A DNA stretch of 64,000 bases from Stenotrophomonas maltophilia (GCF_004920835.1 NZ_QFHO01000023.1:1-64000); one strand, 5' to 3'. Shown: positions 17,275 to 26,509, numbered from the stretch's first letter. Program-made: numbers and translations. Notes: a model not told the origin generated them from the sequence alone.

Positions 17275-17863
17275 CCTGACCACCAACGGGATGGCTGGCG
17301 GGGTCGGATCCCTTTCCCAAAGGGAAAGGGCTCTGACCCCACACCTGCAGGGCGAGGGCTTCCTCCTGCGCCCTTGGCGCAATGAAGACCTCGAATCGCT
17401 GCTGCGCCATGCCAACGATGCCGAGGTATCGCGGGGTCTGCGTGATCGTTTCCCGTACCCGTACACGCGCGAAGATGGCGAGGCTTTCCTGGCTGGCCGC
17501 GTGCTGGCACCGGGCACGCTCAACCTGGCCATCGAGATCGACGGCCAGGCCTGCGGGAGCGTCGGTGCCCAGCAGGGCATCGCCGAGCGTGGTCACATGG
17601 CGGAACTGGGCTACTGGCTGGGCCAGTCCTACTGGGGCCAGGGCCTGATGACCCGGGTGGTCGGCCTGTTCGCACCGTGGGTGATGGACGAACTGCGCCT
17701 GTTCAGGCTGCAGGCCGGGGTGGTCGACTTCAACCTCGGTTCGGCCCGGGTGCTGGAAAAGAACGGCTTCCAGGAAGAGGGCGTGGACCGCTGCGCGGTC
17801 TACAAGCGCGGCGTGCTGCACGACCTGCGCCGCTTCGCCCGGGTGCGCACGCAGCTTCCGTAA
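17267..17863 (+). CDS. GNAT-family N-acetyltransferase with repeat-derived N-terminus
   Basis: A 198-residue acetyl-CoA-dependent N-acetyltransferase of the RimJ/RimL type. The core starts at GFLLRPWRNEDLESLL, contains GYWLGQSYWGQGLMT (the acetyl-CoA-binding loop) and ends with NLGSARVLEKNGFQEEG. ATG 17267 overlaps the RND stop. Residues about 12-25 (GGVGSLSQRERALT) are encoded by a complete GGGTCAGA-type hairpin lying in frame, and no ATG occurs between it and the conserved domain. Either the repeat is translated or translation starts at a rare codon after it. The substrate is unknown. Confidence 0.82.
   Translation: MPDLTTNGMAGGVGSLSQRERALTPHLQGEGFLLRPWRNEDLESLLRHANDAEVSRGLRDRFPYPYTREDGEAFLAGRVLAPGTLNLAIEIDGQACGSVGAQQGIAERGHMAELGYWLGQSYWGQGLMTRVVGLFAPWVMDELRLFRLQAGVVDFNLGSARVLEKNGFQEEGVDRCAVYKRGVLHDLRRFARVRTQLP
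17300..17340. repeat. GGGTCAGA-type hairpin, copy 5, inside a coding region
   Basis: GGGGTCGGATCCCTTTCCC and GGGAAAGGGCTCTGACCCC form an almost perfect hairpin. It is a family member like those between genes, but it falls within the first 25 codons of the acetyltransferase and is open in that frame. Confidence 0.85.
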
Positions 17864-17866
17864 CCG

Positions 17867-17939
17867 GCCGCCGGGCACGGCCCGGCGCTAACGTGGGGGG
17901 GCACGGTCATTGCCGGTAGCGCCGGGCCATGCCCGGCGG
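17867..17939. repeat. Pair of SMAG-type GTAG hairpins
   Basis: Two CCGCCGGGC/GCCCGGCG palindromes, at about 17867-17891 and 17916-17939, in opposite orientation, between the acetyltransferase stop and the symporter. Confidence 0.65.
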
Positions 17940-18052
17940 AGAACACGCCCCCACATCCGGCGCTATCGCAGCGACCTTCGATCAGGGAGAATCGACCGGT
18001 CCCTTCCAGCCGACGGGACGTCCTCACAACCCGCCGACTGGAGAGAGCGCGC

Positions 18053-19570
18053 GTGGAAGCTACCGTACATTTCATCAACAGCATCATCTGGAGCAAGGCG
18101 CTGATCTTCATGTGCCTGGCCGCCGGCCTGTTCTTCAGCCTGCGCACCCGCTTCATGCAGATCCGTGGTTTCGTCGAGATGTGCCGCCTGACCGTGTCCG
18201 GCGAGAAGTCCGAGGCCGGCGTGTCTTCCTTCCAGGCGCTGGCCATGTCGATGGCCGGGCGCATGGGCATCGGCAACATCGCCGGCGTGGCCACCGCCAT
18301 CGCCTTTGGCGGACCCGGCGCCATCTTCTGGATGTGGGTCATGGGCTTCCTCGGCGCCTCCACCTCGTACGTGGAATGCACGCTGGCGCAGATCTACAAG
18401 ACCAAGGACGCCGAAGGCCGCTACCGCGGCGGCCCGGCCTACTACATTGAAAAGGCCATGGGCCTGAAGTGGTATGCCATGGCCTTCGCCATCGCCACGA
18501 TCATCGCAGCCGGTTTCCTGATGCCGGGCGTGCAGGCCAATGCCATCGCCGACAGCGTCATCAATGCCTGTCGCGGTACCGCGCTGTGCGGCCCGCTCGA
18601 TGGCCAGGCCTTCGGCATGGAATCGGTGCAGGCGCTGAAGCTGGGCATCGGCATCGTGGTCGCCCTGTTGCTGGGCGTGGTGATCTTCGGCGGCGTCAAG
18701 CGCATCGCCAACTTCGCCGAAGTGGTGGTGCCGTTCATGGCCGCCGGCTTCATCCTGATGGCCATCGTCATCATGATCATCAACTACGACCGCGTGCCGG
18801 AAATGTTCGGCATCATCTTCAAGAGTGCTTTCGGTACCCATGCTGCATTCGGCGCGATGATGGGCCTGGCGGTGGAGTGGGGCATCAAGCGTGGTATCTA
18901 CGCCAACGAGGCCGGCCAGGGCTCGGGCCCGCATGCGGCCGCTGCGTCCGAGGTCTCGCACCCGGCCAAGCAGGGCTACGTGCAGGCGTTCGCCATCTAC
19001 TTCGACACCATGATGGTGTGCACCGCCACCGCATTCCTGATCCTGGCCAGCGGCACCTACAACGTGTACTCGCCGGTGCCGGGTGGCGCGCCGATCTTCC
19101 AGGGCCTGGCCGGCATTCCGGAAGGCGCGGGCTATGCGCAGGCCGGCGTGGAAGCGGTGCTGCCGGGCTGGGGCTCGGCCTTCGTGTCGGTGGCGATCTT
19201 CTTCTTCGCCTTCACCACCATCATGGCCTATTACTACATGGCCGAAACCAACCTGACCTACGTCAACCACAACAAGCGCCGGCCGCTCACCGTGCTGCTG
19301 CTGCGCCTGGGCATCATCGGCATGGTGGTGTTCGGTGCCTTCCACAACGCCACCCTGGCCTGGGCGCTGGGTGATATCGGCGTGGGCCTGATGGCCTGGC
19401 TGAACATCATCGCCATCCTCATCATCCAGAAGCCGGCCATGCTGGCCCTGCGCGATTACGAGCGGCAGAAGAAGCTGGGCCTGGATCCGATTTTCGACCC
19501 CGATGCCCTGGGCATCAAGAACGCCGATTTCTGGCGTCAACGCAAGCTGGAGTTGTCCCGTAGTGAATGA
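18053..19570 (+). CDS. Alanine/glycine:cation symporter (AGCS family)
   Basis: A 505-residue inner-membrane protein with about ten to eleven transmembrane helices. It matches the AGCS family that imports alanine or glycine with sodium: FQALAMSMAGRMGIGNIAGV, then ATAIAFGGPGAIFWMWV near the N-terminus and GIKRGIYANEAGQGSGPHAA in the middle. GTG at 18053 follows GGAGAGA and begins MEATVHFINS; no upstream ATG suits. The SpoU gene start overlaps its stop, suggesting translational coupling although the functions are unrelated. Confidence 0.92.
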   Translation: MEATVHFINSIIWSKALIFMCLAAGLFFSLRTRFMQIRGFVEMCRLTVSGEKSEAGVSSFQALAMSMAGRMGIGNIAGVATAIAFGGPGAIFWMWVMGFLGASTSYVECTLAQIYKTKDAEGRYRGGPAYYIEKAMGLKWYAMAFAIATIIAAGFLMPGVQANAIADSVINACRGTALCGPLDGQAFGMESVQALKLGIGIVVALLLGVVIFGGVKRIANFAEVVVPFMAAGFILMAIVIMIINYDRVPEMFGIIFKSAFGTHAAFGAMMGLAVEWGIKRGIYANEAGQGSGPHAAAASEVSHPAKQGYVQAFAIYFDTMMVCTATAFLILASGTYNVYSPVPGGAPIFQGLAGIPEGAGYAQAGVEAVLPGWGSAFVSVAIFFFAFTTIMAYYYMAETNLTYVNHNKRRPLTVLLLRLGIIGMVVFGAFHNATLAWALGDIGVGLMAWLNIIAILIIQKPAMLALRDYERQKKLGLDPIFDPDALGIKNADFWRQRKLELSRSE

Positions 19571-20399
19571 TCCCTGGAAGAATGCCCGCCGCCCGTCGTC
19601 GCGACCGCCGCGGGCCACCCCGCTGCCACCGCGTGAGGGCGGCACCCCGCCACCGCCGGGGCGTGGCAATGACGAACTGCGCCTGTATGGCTGGAACGCC
19701 GTGCAGGCCCTGTTCGACAAGCGCCCGCAGGCGCTGCGCAAGCTGTACCTGGTGGAATCGCTGATTCCGCGCATGCAGCCGGTGCTGAAGTGGTGCGTGG
19801 CCAACCGCGTGGGCTATCGCGTGGTGGAGGAGGGCGACCTCAACAAGCTGGCTGCCACCACCCATCACGAAGGCCTGGTGGCCGACGTGCTGCGTGCGCC
19901 GGTGCTGGCGCTGGACGCATGGCTGGCGACGCTGCCGGCTGATGCACCGGCGCTGGCGTTGTGGCTGGACGGTGTCGGCAATCCCCACAACTTCGGCGCG
20001 ATCCTGCGCTCGGCCGCGCACTTCGGCGTCAAGGCGCTGCTGCTGCCGGCCGGCAGCACGCTGGCGCTGTCCGGCGCCGCAGCACGCGTTGCCGAAGGTG
20101 GCGCCGAATCGGTGCCGCTGGTGCAGTTGCCGGACAACGCACAGGCGATGGCGCAGCTGCGAGCGGCCGGTTTCGGGCTGGCAGCAACCCTGGTCAAGGG
20201 CGGTGAGGACGTGTTCCGCGCATCGCTGCCGGCACGACTGGTCTACGTGATGGGTGCCGAAGGCGAAGGCATGGACCGCAGCCTTGCCAGCGAATGCGAC
20301 CTGCAGGTCTCGATTCCCGGCAGCGGCGCGGTGGAGAGCCTGAACGTGGCCTCGGCCACGGCCGTGCTGCTGGCTCAGTGGGTCAGTCGCCGCGATTGA
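19563..20399 (+). CDS. TrmH/SpoU-family RNA 2'-O-methyltransferase
   Basis: A 278-residue SPOUT methyltransferase that would methylate a ribose in tRNA or rRNA using S-adenosylmethionine. A basic, proline-rich N-terminus precedes a short substrate-binding domain (ELRLYGWNAVQALFDKRP). The catalytic knot then has GNPHNFGAILRSA (motif 1), YVMGAEGEGMDRSL (motif 2) and IPGSGAVESLNVASA (motif 3). The probable start is GTG 19563, overlapping the symporter stop. The RNA target cannot be assigned. Confidence 0.9.
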   Translation: MNDPWKNARRPSSRPPRATPLPPREGGTPPPPGRGNDELRLYGWNAVQALFDKRPQALRKLYLVESLIPRMQPVLKWCVANRVGYRVVEEGDLNKLAATTHHEGLVADVLRAPVLALDAWLATLPADAPALALWLDGVGNPHNFGAILRSAAHFGVKALLLPAGSTLALSGAAARVAEGGAESVPLVQLPDNAQAMAQLRAAGFGLAATLVKGGEDVFRASLPARLVYVMGAEGEGMDRSLASECDLQVSIPGSGAVESLNVASATAVLLAQWVSRRD

Positions 20400-20408
20400 A
20401 CCTCTGCG

Positions 20409-20541
20409 CGGGGTCAGATCCCTCGCCACGGCGAGGGCTCTGACCCCGTCCGGTTCCCAATGCAGGATCTGCCGTGGTGGGTGCGAACCTTGGTTCGCAC
20501 CGCTCCCGCCGCTGCGCTCGCCGGGCATGGCCCGGCGCTAC
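20409..20541. repeat. GGGTCAGA-type hairpin copy 6 plus two short hairpins
   Basis: Three intergenic hairpins in a row: CGGGGTCAGATCCCTCGCC/GGCGAGGGCTCTGACCCCG (20409-20448), GGTGCGAACC/GGTTCGCACC (20480-20501), and a SMAG-like CGCCGGGC/GCCCGGCG ending in CTAC (about 20519-20541). They separate two convergent genes. Confidence 0.75.
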
Positions 20542-20545
20542 TGCG

Positions 20546-21967
20546 TCATTCGTTCGGCGGCGTGGTCGCCTTGGCTTCGCTGCCGAAGCTGCCATCGGCT
20601 TCCGCCGCCAGATACGCGAACACGGTGTAGGCGGCCACGTTCTGTGCCAGCGCCTTCGGGTCGATCTTGTCCAGCGTGTCGTCGGCGGTGTGGTGCAGGT
20701 GGAAATAGTCCGAGCCGTCCTGCGCCAGCCACGCCCATGCACCGCCCTTGGCCGCCAGCGGGCCGACGTCCGGGCCCGGACCACCCTTGTCGGCCTGGTA
20801 CTCGATGCCCAGCGGCTTCATCACTTCGGCAATCTGCTTCGTCGCTTCGCGCGAGCCTTCCGGGTTCGGCGAACCGGTGTTGAAGGCGTAGATGCGGCCA
20901 GCACCGAAGTCGCTCTCGGCGGCCAGCTGGTGCAGGGCCACATCCTTGGCATGCGCTTCGGCGTAGGCCTTGCCGCCATACAGGCCCTGTTCTTCGTTGG
21001 CGAACGCGATCACGCGGATGGTGCGCTTCGGCGCCTGCTTCAGCTGGCCGATCAGATGACCAGCGGCCATGGTGATGCCCACGCCTGCACCGTCATCCAC
21101 CGCGCCGGTGCCCAGGTCCCAGGAATCCAGGTGACCACCGATCACCACCACTTCCTTGGGCAGGCTGCGGCCGGTGATCTCGCCGATCACGTTGTACGAG
21201 GTGGCGGTGCCATCCCAGCCGCAGTCCAGCGCCACCTTCACCGTGGTGCTGCCACGGGCCAGCAGGCGGGCCAGCTGATCGGCGTCGGGCACCGACAGTG
21301 CCGCCGACGGCACCGGGGTCAGGCCGTCGTCGAAGCGGGTGATGCCGGTATGCGGCACGCGGTGGGAATCGGTACCGGCCGAACGCATCAGGAAACCGAC
21401 CGCGCCCTTGCGGATCGCCTCGGACGGGCCCTTGCTGCGGATCGCGCCGCCACGGCCGTAGTCGCGTCCATCGCGGAAGGGCAGCATCTGGTAATCGACG
21501 AAGGCGATCTTGCCCTTCAACGAACCGGCCGGTGCTGCCTGCAGCGCAGCCAGGTCGGCGAAGCGCACGACTTCGGCTTCCACCGTGCCGCCCGGGCTGC
21601 CGCCCAGCGCGGTGATCTGCAGCGGCTGCGGGTTCCTGCCGGTTACGGCGGCGTGTTCACTGCGGCGCTCCCATTTCGGGAAGGTCACCGGCTCTTTCCA
21701 GACCTTGTCGAAACCGAGTGCCTTGAACTTGGCTTCGGCCCAGGCCACGGCGCGAGCGTCAGCTTCGCTGCCGGCGATGCGTGGGCCGATCTCGGTGGTC
21801 AGCGATTCGACCACCTTCCAGCCGGTGTCGTCAGCCAGCGCCTGGTCGCGCAGCTGCGCAGCGGTGGCCAGCGAAGCCGGGGGCAGGGTGGTGGTGTGCG
21901 GCGCCGCGAAGGCCGGGGCGGCCAGCAGGGCGAGGGAGGATGCGATGGCAAGGATGCGGCGACGCAT
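20546..21967 (-). CDS. Secreted M28-family zinc aminopeptidase/carboxypeptidase
   Basis: A 473-residue exported peptidase. A signal peptide with basic start MRRR ends near PAFAAP. A protease-associated insert (about 130-230) precedes the M28 metal site: the GGHLDSWDLGTGAVDDGAG segment supplies His and Asp, NEEQGLYGG the catalytic Glu and ligand, and FHLHHTADDTLD the last His. It probably acts in the periplasm or outside the cell on peptides; this subgroup resembles plasma glutamate carboxypeptidase-like enzymes. It is transcribed alone, towards the hairpin cluster. Confidence 0.9.
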   Translation of the reverse strand: MRRRILAIASSLALLAAPAFAAPHTTTLPPASLATAAQLRDQALADDTGWKVVESLTTEIGPRIAGSEADARAVAWAEAKFKALGFDKVWKEPVTFPKWERRSEHAAVTGRNPQPLQITALGGSPGGTVEAEVVRFADLAALQAAPAGSLKGKIAFVDYQMLPFRDGRDYGRGGAIRSKGPSEAIRKGAVGFLMRSAGTDSHRVPHTGITRFDDGLTPVPSAALSVPDADQLARLLARGSTTVKVALDCGWDGTATSYNVIGEITGRSLPKEVVVIGGHLDSWDLGTGAVDDGAGVGITMAAGHLIGQLKQAPKRTIRVIAFANEEQGLYGGKAYAEAHAKDVALHQLAAESDFGAGRIYAFNTGSPNPEGSREATKQIAEVMKPLGIEYQADKGGPGPDVGPLAAKGGAWAWLAQDGSDYFHLHHTADDTLDKIDPKALAQNVAAYTVFAYLAAEADGSFGSEAKATTPPNE

Positions 21968-22079
21968 GGACAGCTCCGGGAAGGGACCAAGCCTTGGAGC
22001 TTAACAGTCGTTCAGGCCCGCGCATGGGCGGGAGGTCATGGCTGGCGCGAACGCTGTTTTCCGCCACGTCCGGCAAAGC

Positions 22080-22107
22080 GAAAGCCCCGCCGGAGCGGGG
22101 CTTTCGT
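22080..22107. terminator. Stem-loop between peptidase and mscL
   Basis: CGAAAGCCCCGC/GCGGGGCTTTCG with a short loop, downstream of mscL on the minus strand and able to end its transcript. Confidence 0.65.
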
Positions 22108-22117
22108 GCAGTCGCGG

Positions 22118-22182
22118 TAGTGCCGGCCGCTGGCCGGCACCACGGTTGTTCCGACGTTGCCGGCCAGCGGCCGGCACTACCG
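22118..22182. repeat. Inverted pair of SMAG hairpins
   Basis: GTAGTGCCGGCCGCTGGCCGGCAC at 22118 and its reverse complement GTTGCCGGCCAGCGGCCGGCACTAC ending at about 22181. The two GTAG ends face outwards, giving a larger stem around a ~12-bp centre. Confidence 0.75.
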
Positions 22183-22192
22183 GTAGGCCGCC

Positions 22193-22597
22193 TTATTTCT
22201 TCAGGCTGTCGCGGATCTCGCGCAGCAGCACCACTTCCTCGGCCGGTGCGGCCGGAGCGGCTTCCTTCTTGCGCGACAGGCGGTTGATCACCTTGATCAC
22301 CAGGAAGATGGCGAAGGCCACGATCACGAACTGGATCAGCGTGTTGATGAAGTCGCCGTAGCCGATCACCACGGCGGGGATTTCCTTGCCGTCGGCACCG
22401 ATGCTGGCCGGTGACAGCGTCCACGCCAGCTGCGAGAAATCCACCTTGCCGATCAGCATGCCCAGCGGCGGCATGATGATCTTCTCGACCAGCGCGGTCA
22501 CGATCTTGCCGAAGGCCGCGCCGATCACCACGCCGACGGCGAGGTCGATGACGTTGCCGCGCATCGCGAATTCCTTGAACTCGGTGAGCATTCCCAT
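22193..22597 (-). CDS. mscL: Large-conductance mechanosensitive channel
   Basis: A 134-residue pentameric membrane channel that opens under hypo-osmotic stress. It has the conserved N-terminal amphipathic helix ([20 protein letters not shown]), transmembrane helix 1 continuing [16 protein letters not shown], and a periplasmic loop. Helix 2 ([20 protein letters not shown]) and the C-terminal bundle [13 protein letters not shown] complete it. Length matches the family. It appears to be transcribed alone. Confidence 0.96.
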   Translation of the reverse strand: MGMLTEFKEFAMRGNVIDLAVGVVIGAAFGKIVTALVEKIIMPPLGMLIGKVDFSQLAWTLSPASIGADGKEIPAVVIGYGDFINTLIQFVIVAFAIFLVIKVINRLSRKKEAAPAAPAEEVVLLREIRDSLKK

Positions 22598-22652
22598 TGT
22601 TGTTTTTCTCCGGTGGGGGAAGTGGACAGCGCGCAGGGTAGCGCAGGTGATG

Positions 22653-23369
22653 TCAGCCGGCGATCACGCCGTGGCGCTCGGCCACGTTTTCCAATCGGGC
22701 ACTGAAACGGTCGCCGGGCTTCAGCGCCGCCACCCCGGACGGGGTACCCATGAACACAAGGTCGCCGGCACGCAGCTGCCACAGCTTGGACAGCTCATGC
22801 AGGATCTCCGGCACGTTCCAGATCATCTGGTCGAGCAGGGCCTGCTGGCGGACCTCGCCGTTGACCTCCAGCGACAGGTTCAGCGCGGCCAGGTCGCCCA
22901 CTTCAGCGGCATGCACGATCTCGCTGATCGGTGCCGAAGCATCGAAGCCCTTGGCTGCATCCCACGGATGGCCCTTGTCCTTGGCGGCGGCCTGCAGGTC
23001 GCGACGGGTCAGATCCAGTCCGACTGCATAGCCGTAGACCAGCGCATCGGCATCGGCCACGGCCAGTTCACCGGCCGGCGCATCACGGCCGATCGCCACC
23101 ACCAGTTCCACTTCGTGGTGCAGGTTGGCGGTTGCCGGGGGATAGGGGATGGCATCGTCGTGGCCGACCACGATCGCATCGGCCGGCTTGCTGAAGAACA
23201 TCGGACGGCCGCGGTCGTCGGCCGCCGGCACCGCTGCGCCCATTTCGCGGGCATGGTCGGCGAAATTGCGGCCGACGCAGTAGATACGGTGCACGGGGAA
23301 GCTGCCACCACCCACCACCGGCACACGCGGCAGGGCTACGGCAGGAATCACATCGGAGACATCGGACAT
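22653..23369 (-). CDS. Fumarylacetoacetate hydrolase-family protein
   Basis: A 238-residue metal-dependent hydrolase or isomerase of the FAH fold. [15 protein letters not shown], the [10 protein letters not shown] segment, [11 protein letters not shown] (metal ligands), the [10 protein letters not shown] stretch and [14 protein letters not shown] are all family signatures. It is closest in layout to fumarylpyruvate hydrolase or the 5-oxoprolinase-type FAH proteins; the substrate is not decidable. The gene is flanked by unrelated genes on the same strand. Confidence 0.88.
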   Translation of the reverse strand: MSDVSDVIPAVALPRVPVVGGGSFPVHRIYCVGRNFADHAREMGAAVPAADDRGRPMFFSKPADAIVVGHDDAIPYPPATANLHHEVELVVAIGRDAPAGELAVADADALVYGYAVGLDLTRRDLQAAAKDKGHPWDAAKGFDASAPISEIVHAAEVGDLAALNLSLEVNGEVRQQALLDQMIWNVPEILHELSKLWQLRAGDLVFMGTPSGVAALKPGDRFSARLENVAERHGVIAG

Positions 23370-23444
23370 GCGGGCATCCAGGAAGGGCGTGCCCGCAGTC
23401 TAGAACGCATGGCGCCCGCCGTCAGCGGGCGCGGAGGGCGTGGA

Positions 23445-23726
23445 TCAACGCGAGGCCGGCAGCACCGGCTTGCGCACCACGCGGAACTCGCCCTCGACCA
23501 CGTTCGGGTCGAGAGGACGGGCAGTGCCCGGCTTGCGCGAAGCCAGCAGCTTCCATGCCAGGCCGACCAGGATCATCGCCGCACCGACGAACACGCCAAT
23601 GAACACCATCGCGGCCAGGATCGCCAGGCCGAGCAGGCCCACGGCAACGCGCACCAGCGGGTGACGCGGCTTGCGCGGCGCGAACAGGGTGCGGAACTGG
23701 TTGAAGGCGGATGCGCGATTGAACAT
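23445..23726 (-). CDS. Small membrane protein of unknown function
   Basis: A 93-residue protein with a basic N-terminal region (FNRASAFNQFRTLFAPRKPR) and two near-continuous hydrophobic helices at about 28-60. The tail is polar. ATG 23726 (MFNRAS) is more natural than the earlier in-frame starts. I do not recognise a domain. It faces the same way as the FAH gene with a ~75-bp gap. Confidence 0.65.
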   Translation of the reverse strand: MFNRASAFNQFRTLFAPRKPRHPLVRVAVGLLGLAILAAMVFIGVFVGAAMILVGLAWKLLASRKPGTARPLDPNVVEGEFRVVRKPVLPASR

Positions 23727-23789
23727 GGCGGCTCGATAGGCTGGAATCAGCGAAACCAGAGTATCGGGAGGTGCCACTGTCTTTGAGTG

Positions 23790-23904
23790 AAAAACTCGTT
23801 AAATATAGCCTGTGCTTATTACGAATCAATGACTTGTGTTCATGTTGCAGCCAGTCACCTGAGTGGGCGTGCGACAATGCGCGTTTACTGTCCGAGCCTT
23901 CGCC
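23790..23904 (+). promoter_or_regulatory. AT-rich upstream region of the Rieske gene
   Basis: About 60 bp of clearly AT-rich sequence (gttaaatatagcctgtgctt, then attacgaatc) stands out in this GC-rich genome between two divergent genes. It probably contains the promoter(s) of the Rieske gene and perhaps of the small membrane protein, but no single hexamer pair is decisive. Confidence 0.4.
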
Positions 23905-24240
23905 ATGACTGCCGCTGCTGCCCTGATCGCCCTTGATGCCATTGCCGATGGCGCGTTCGCCGAGGTCGAGGCGGTGGTCGATGGGGATGCCGAGTCGCTG
24001 GTGTTGTATCGCGACGGGTCTCAGGTGCGGGCGTTCCTGAACATCTGCCCGCATGCCGGTCGCCGCCTGGACTGGGCACCGGGCCAGTTCCTGAAGAGCC
24101 GCGAAGGCCACCTGGTATGTGCAGCGCACGGCGCCTCGTTCGCGCTGGACAGCGGCGACTGCATCGCCGGCCCCTGCAAGGGCGACCGCCTGCGCGCGGT
24201 GCCGGTGGACGTGCGCGACGGGCAGGTCTACCTGGCCTGA
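23905..24240 (+). CDS. Rieske [2Fe-2S] ferredoxin-like protein
   Basis: A 111-residue soluble Rieske domain. The cluster ligands are C48-x-H50 (ICPHAGR) and C72-x2-H75 (VCAAHGASF), spaced as in NirD/ferredoxin-type Rieske proteins. It has no membrane anchor and no oxygenase partner beside it, so its redox partner is unknown. ATG 23905 (MTAAAAL) is used; an upstream start would add fourteen unlike residues. A composite repeat follows the stop. Confidence 0.88.
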   Translation: MTAAAALIALDAIADGAFAEVEAVVDGDAESLVLYRDGSQVRAFLNICPHAGRRLDWAPGQFLKSREGHLVCAAHGASFALDSGDCIAGPCKGDRLRAVPVDVRDGQVYLA

Positions 24241-24248
24241 GGCCGGAA

Positions 24249-24273
24249 GCAGTCGAGCACGGCTCGACTCTAC
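24249..24273. repeat. GTAG hairpin (GTCGAGC type)
   Basis: GCAGTCGAGC/GCTCGACTCTAC with a short loop. The same sequence recurs at 54530-54554. Confidence 0.65.
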
Positions 24274-24280
24274 AAAAGTC

Positions 24281-24620
<340 letters not shown>

Positions 24621-24634
24621 ACAAATCCCAACCC

Positions 24635-26482
24635 TCAGAACATCAGGTTGATCATCAACACCACCACGCACGTATAGATCAGCGACAGTGGTCCGCCAAC
24701 CCGCCACATTTCGCGTGGGGTGTAGTTGGCCGGGCCGGTGATCATCGAGATCACCGGATTGGAGGCCGTCATCAGGTTGTTGGACGCCGACAGCGCCACG
24801 ATCAGCGCGAACGCCGTCGGGTTGCCGCCCGCGGCCAGCGCCAGGTTCACCGCAATGGGCACCATCACGATGGTCGCGCCCACATGGCTGATCACCAGCG
24901 AGAACGCCGTGGTCAGCAGCGCCAGTGCGACTTCCAGCACCCATACCGGGATGCCGGTAGGCAGCTTGTCGATGGTGTGGCCGGCCACCCATGCCGCCGC
25001 GCCGCTGGAGTCCATCGCCCAGCCGAGCGGGATCAGCCCGGCCATCATGAACACTGTTTTCCAGTTGATCGAGGCGTAGGCCTCGTCCATGCGCAGCACG
25101 CCGGTCAGCAGCATGCCGGCCACGCCGGTCATCAGGGTCAGCGCCACCGGCAGCTTGCTGGTCAGCGCGATCAGGATGGTCAACGCGAAGATCGCCATCG
25201 CGATCTTGAACTTGTGCGGGCGCTGCTCGCCGGTCGGGTAGTCGGTTACCACCACGAAGTCACGACTCCTGGCGGCCTGTGCCAGGTCGGTCCAGATGCT
25301 GTGGAAGACCAGCATGTCGCCGGCACGCAGCTGCACATCGCGCACGTCCTCGCGGATCACCTGCTTGTCGCGGTTGATCGCCAGCAGGCTGATGCCGCGC
25401 TCCTTGCGCAGGCGCAGGTCGGCCGCGCTCTTGCCGATCACGTTCGAGGTCGGTGGCACCACTGCCTCGGAGATGCCGGCGCGGCTGGGGTTGAACAGGT
25501 CACCGAGGTGCTTCAGGCGCGAGGACATGCGCAGGAACTGGTTCTGCGCGAAATCGTGGATCTGCTCGCGCGGGCCCATCGCCCCCAGCACGCTGCCGAC
25601 CCAGATGCGCATTTCCGCCGGTGGCGCCAGGCGGGTGTCATTGCCGGTTTTCAGGGCCAGCAGCAGCGGCGCATCATGCAGATTCTCGGCCTCGCCCAGG
25701 GTCATGCCGACCAGCGGGCTTTCAGCGCTGACCACCAGTTCGAACACGTCGCCTTCGATGCCATAGGTCTTTGCGAAGTAGCTCTCGGTGCGTGCCGGGG
25801 TGACCCCGTCGTTGACCAGGCTTTCCTCTTCCACCAGCTTGCGGTCGCCGTAGTAGCGGAAGTACAGCAGCGAAGCGATCAGCAGCGCCACGCCGATCGG
25901 CAGCGGCGCGAACATGCGCAGCGGTTCGATGGTGGCCAGGCCCGAGGGCAGGTTGTTGTTGGCCGAGGCCAGCAGATCGTTCAGCAGGATCAGCGGCGAG
26001 TTGCCGACCATGGTCAGCGCGCCACCCATCACGATCGCCGCCGAGATCGGCAGCAGCAGCCGCTGCATGGTCAGGCCCGTGCGCGCCGCCAGCCGCGAGG
26101 CTACCGGCAGGTACAGCGCCATCACCGACGGATTCTGCATGAAGGACGAGTTCAGGCCGGCGATGGCCGTGGTCATCATCAGCAGCCGCTGCTCCACGCC
26201 ATGGCCGCGCCGCAGCAGCCATGCGGCCAGCCGGTTCAGCGCCCCGGTGCGGTCCAGGCCGGCACCGAGGATGGTGGTGGCGATGATGCTCATCACCGCG
26301 TTACCGGAGAAACCACCGAAGATTTCCTCCGGCGCGATCAGGCCGGTGACGCCGAGCACCACCAGCACCACCAGCGCGACCACGTCGGCGCGGATGCGCT
26401 CGAACAGGAACATCGCCATCGTGAAGCCGACCAGCCCGAGCACGAGCTTCATGTCGTTGGTCAGCGTCAGCGCGGTATCCAT
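24635..26482 (-). CDS. SLC13/DASS-family transporter with two TrkA-C (RCK-C) domains
   Basis: A 615-residue inner-membrane transporter. Two blocks of transmembrane helices (about 10-200 and 420-612) flank a soluble middle (about 205-405) holding two TrkA_C-like domains (EGDVFELVVSAESPLVG and RKERGISLLAINRDKQVI with LRAGDMLVFHS). The family signatures SSFMQNPSVMALYLPV and the C-terminal SASNNLMTASNPVISMITG are sodium/substrate hairpins. Sulfate, dicarboxylates or a similar anion is expected; the ligand is unknown. It lies 27 bp after trmB on the same strand. Confidence 0.9.
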   Translation of the reverse strand: MDTALTLTNDMKLVLGLVGFTMAMFLFERIRADVVALVVLVVLGVTGLIAPEEIFGGFSGNAVMSIIATTILGAGLDRTGALNRLAAWLLRRGHGVEQRLLMMTTAIAGLNSSFMQNPSVMALYLPVASRLAARTGLTMQRLLLPISAAIVMGGALTMVGNSPLILLNDLLASANNNLPSGLATIEPLRMFAPLPIGVALLIASLLYFRYYGDRKLVEEESLVNDGVTPARTESYFAKTYGIEGDVFELVVSAESPLVGMTLGEAENLHDAPLLLALKTGNDTRLAPPAEMRIWVGSVLGAMGPREQIHDFAQNQFLRMSSRLKHLGDLFNPSRAGISEAVVPPTSNVIGKSAADLRLRKERGISLLAINRDKQVIREDVRDVQLRAGDMLVFHSIWTDLAQAARSRDFVVVTDYPTGEQRPHKFKIAMAIFALTILIALTSKLPVALTLMTGVAGMLLTGVLRMDEAYASINWKTVFMMAGLIPLGWAMDSSGAAAWVAGHTIDKLPTGIPVWVLEVALALLTTAFSLVISHVGATIVMVPIAVNLALAAGGNPTAFALIVALSASNNLMTASNPVISMITGPANYTPREMWRVGGPLSLIYTCVVVLMINLMF

Positions 26483-26509
26483 GTGGGGAGCGGCGTCCTC
26501 AGGCGATCG

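Noticed and set aside
13030-17580. A 1516-codon open frame on the minus strand opposite the efflux pump
   Set aside because: It mirrors the codon pattern of the RND operon in a GC-rich genome; composition is His/Gln/Arg-rich without any domain. The sense proteins are certain.
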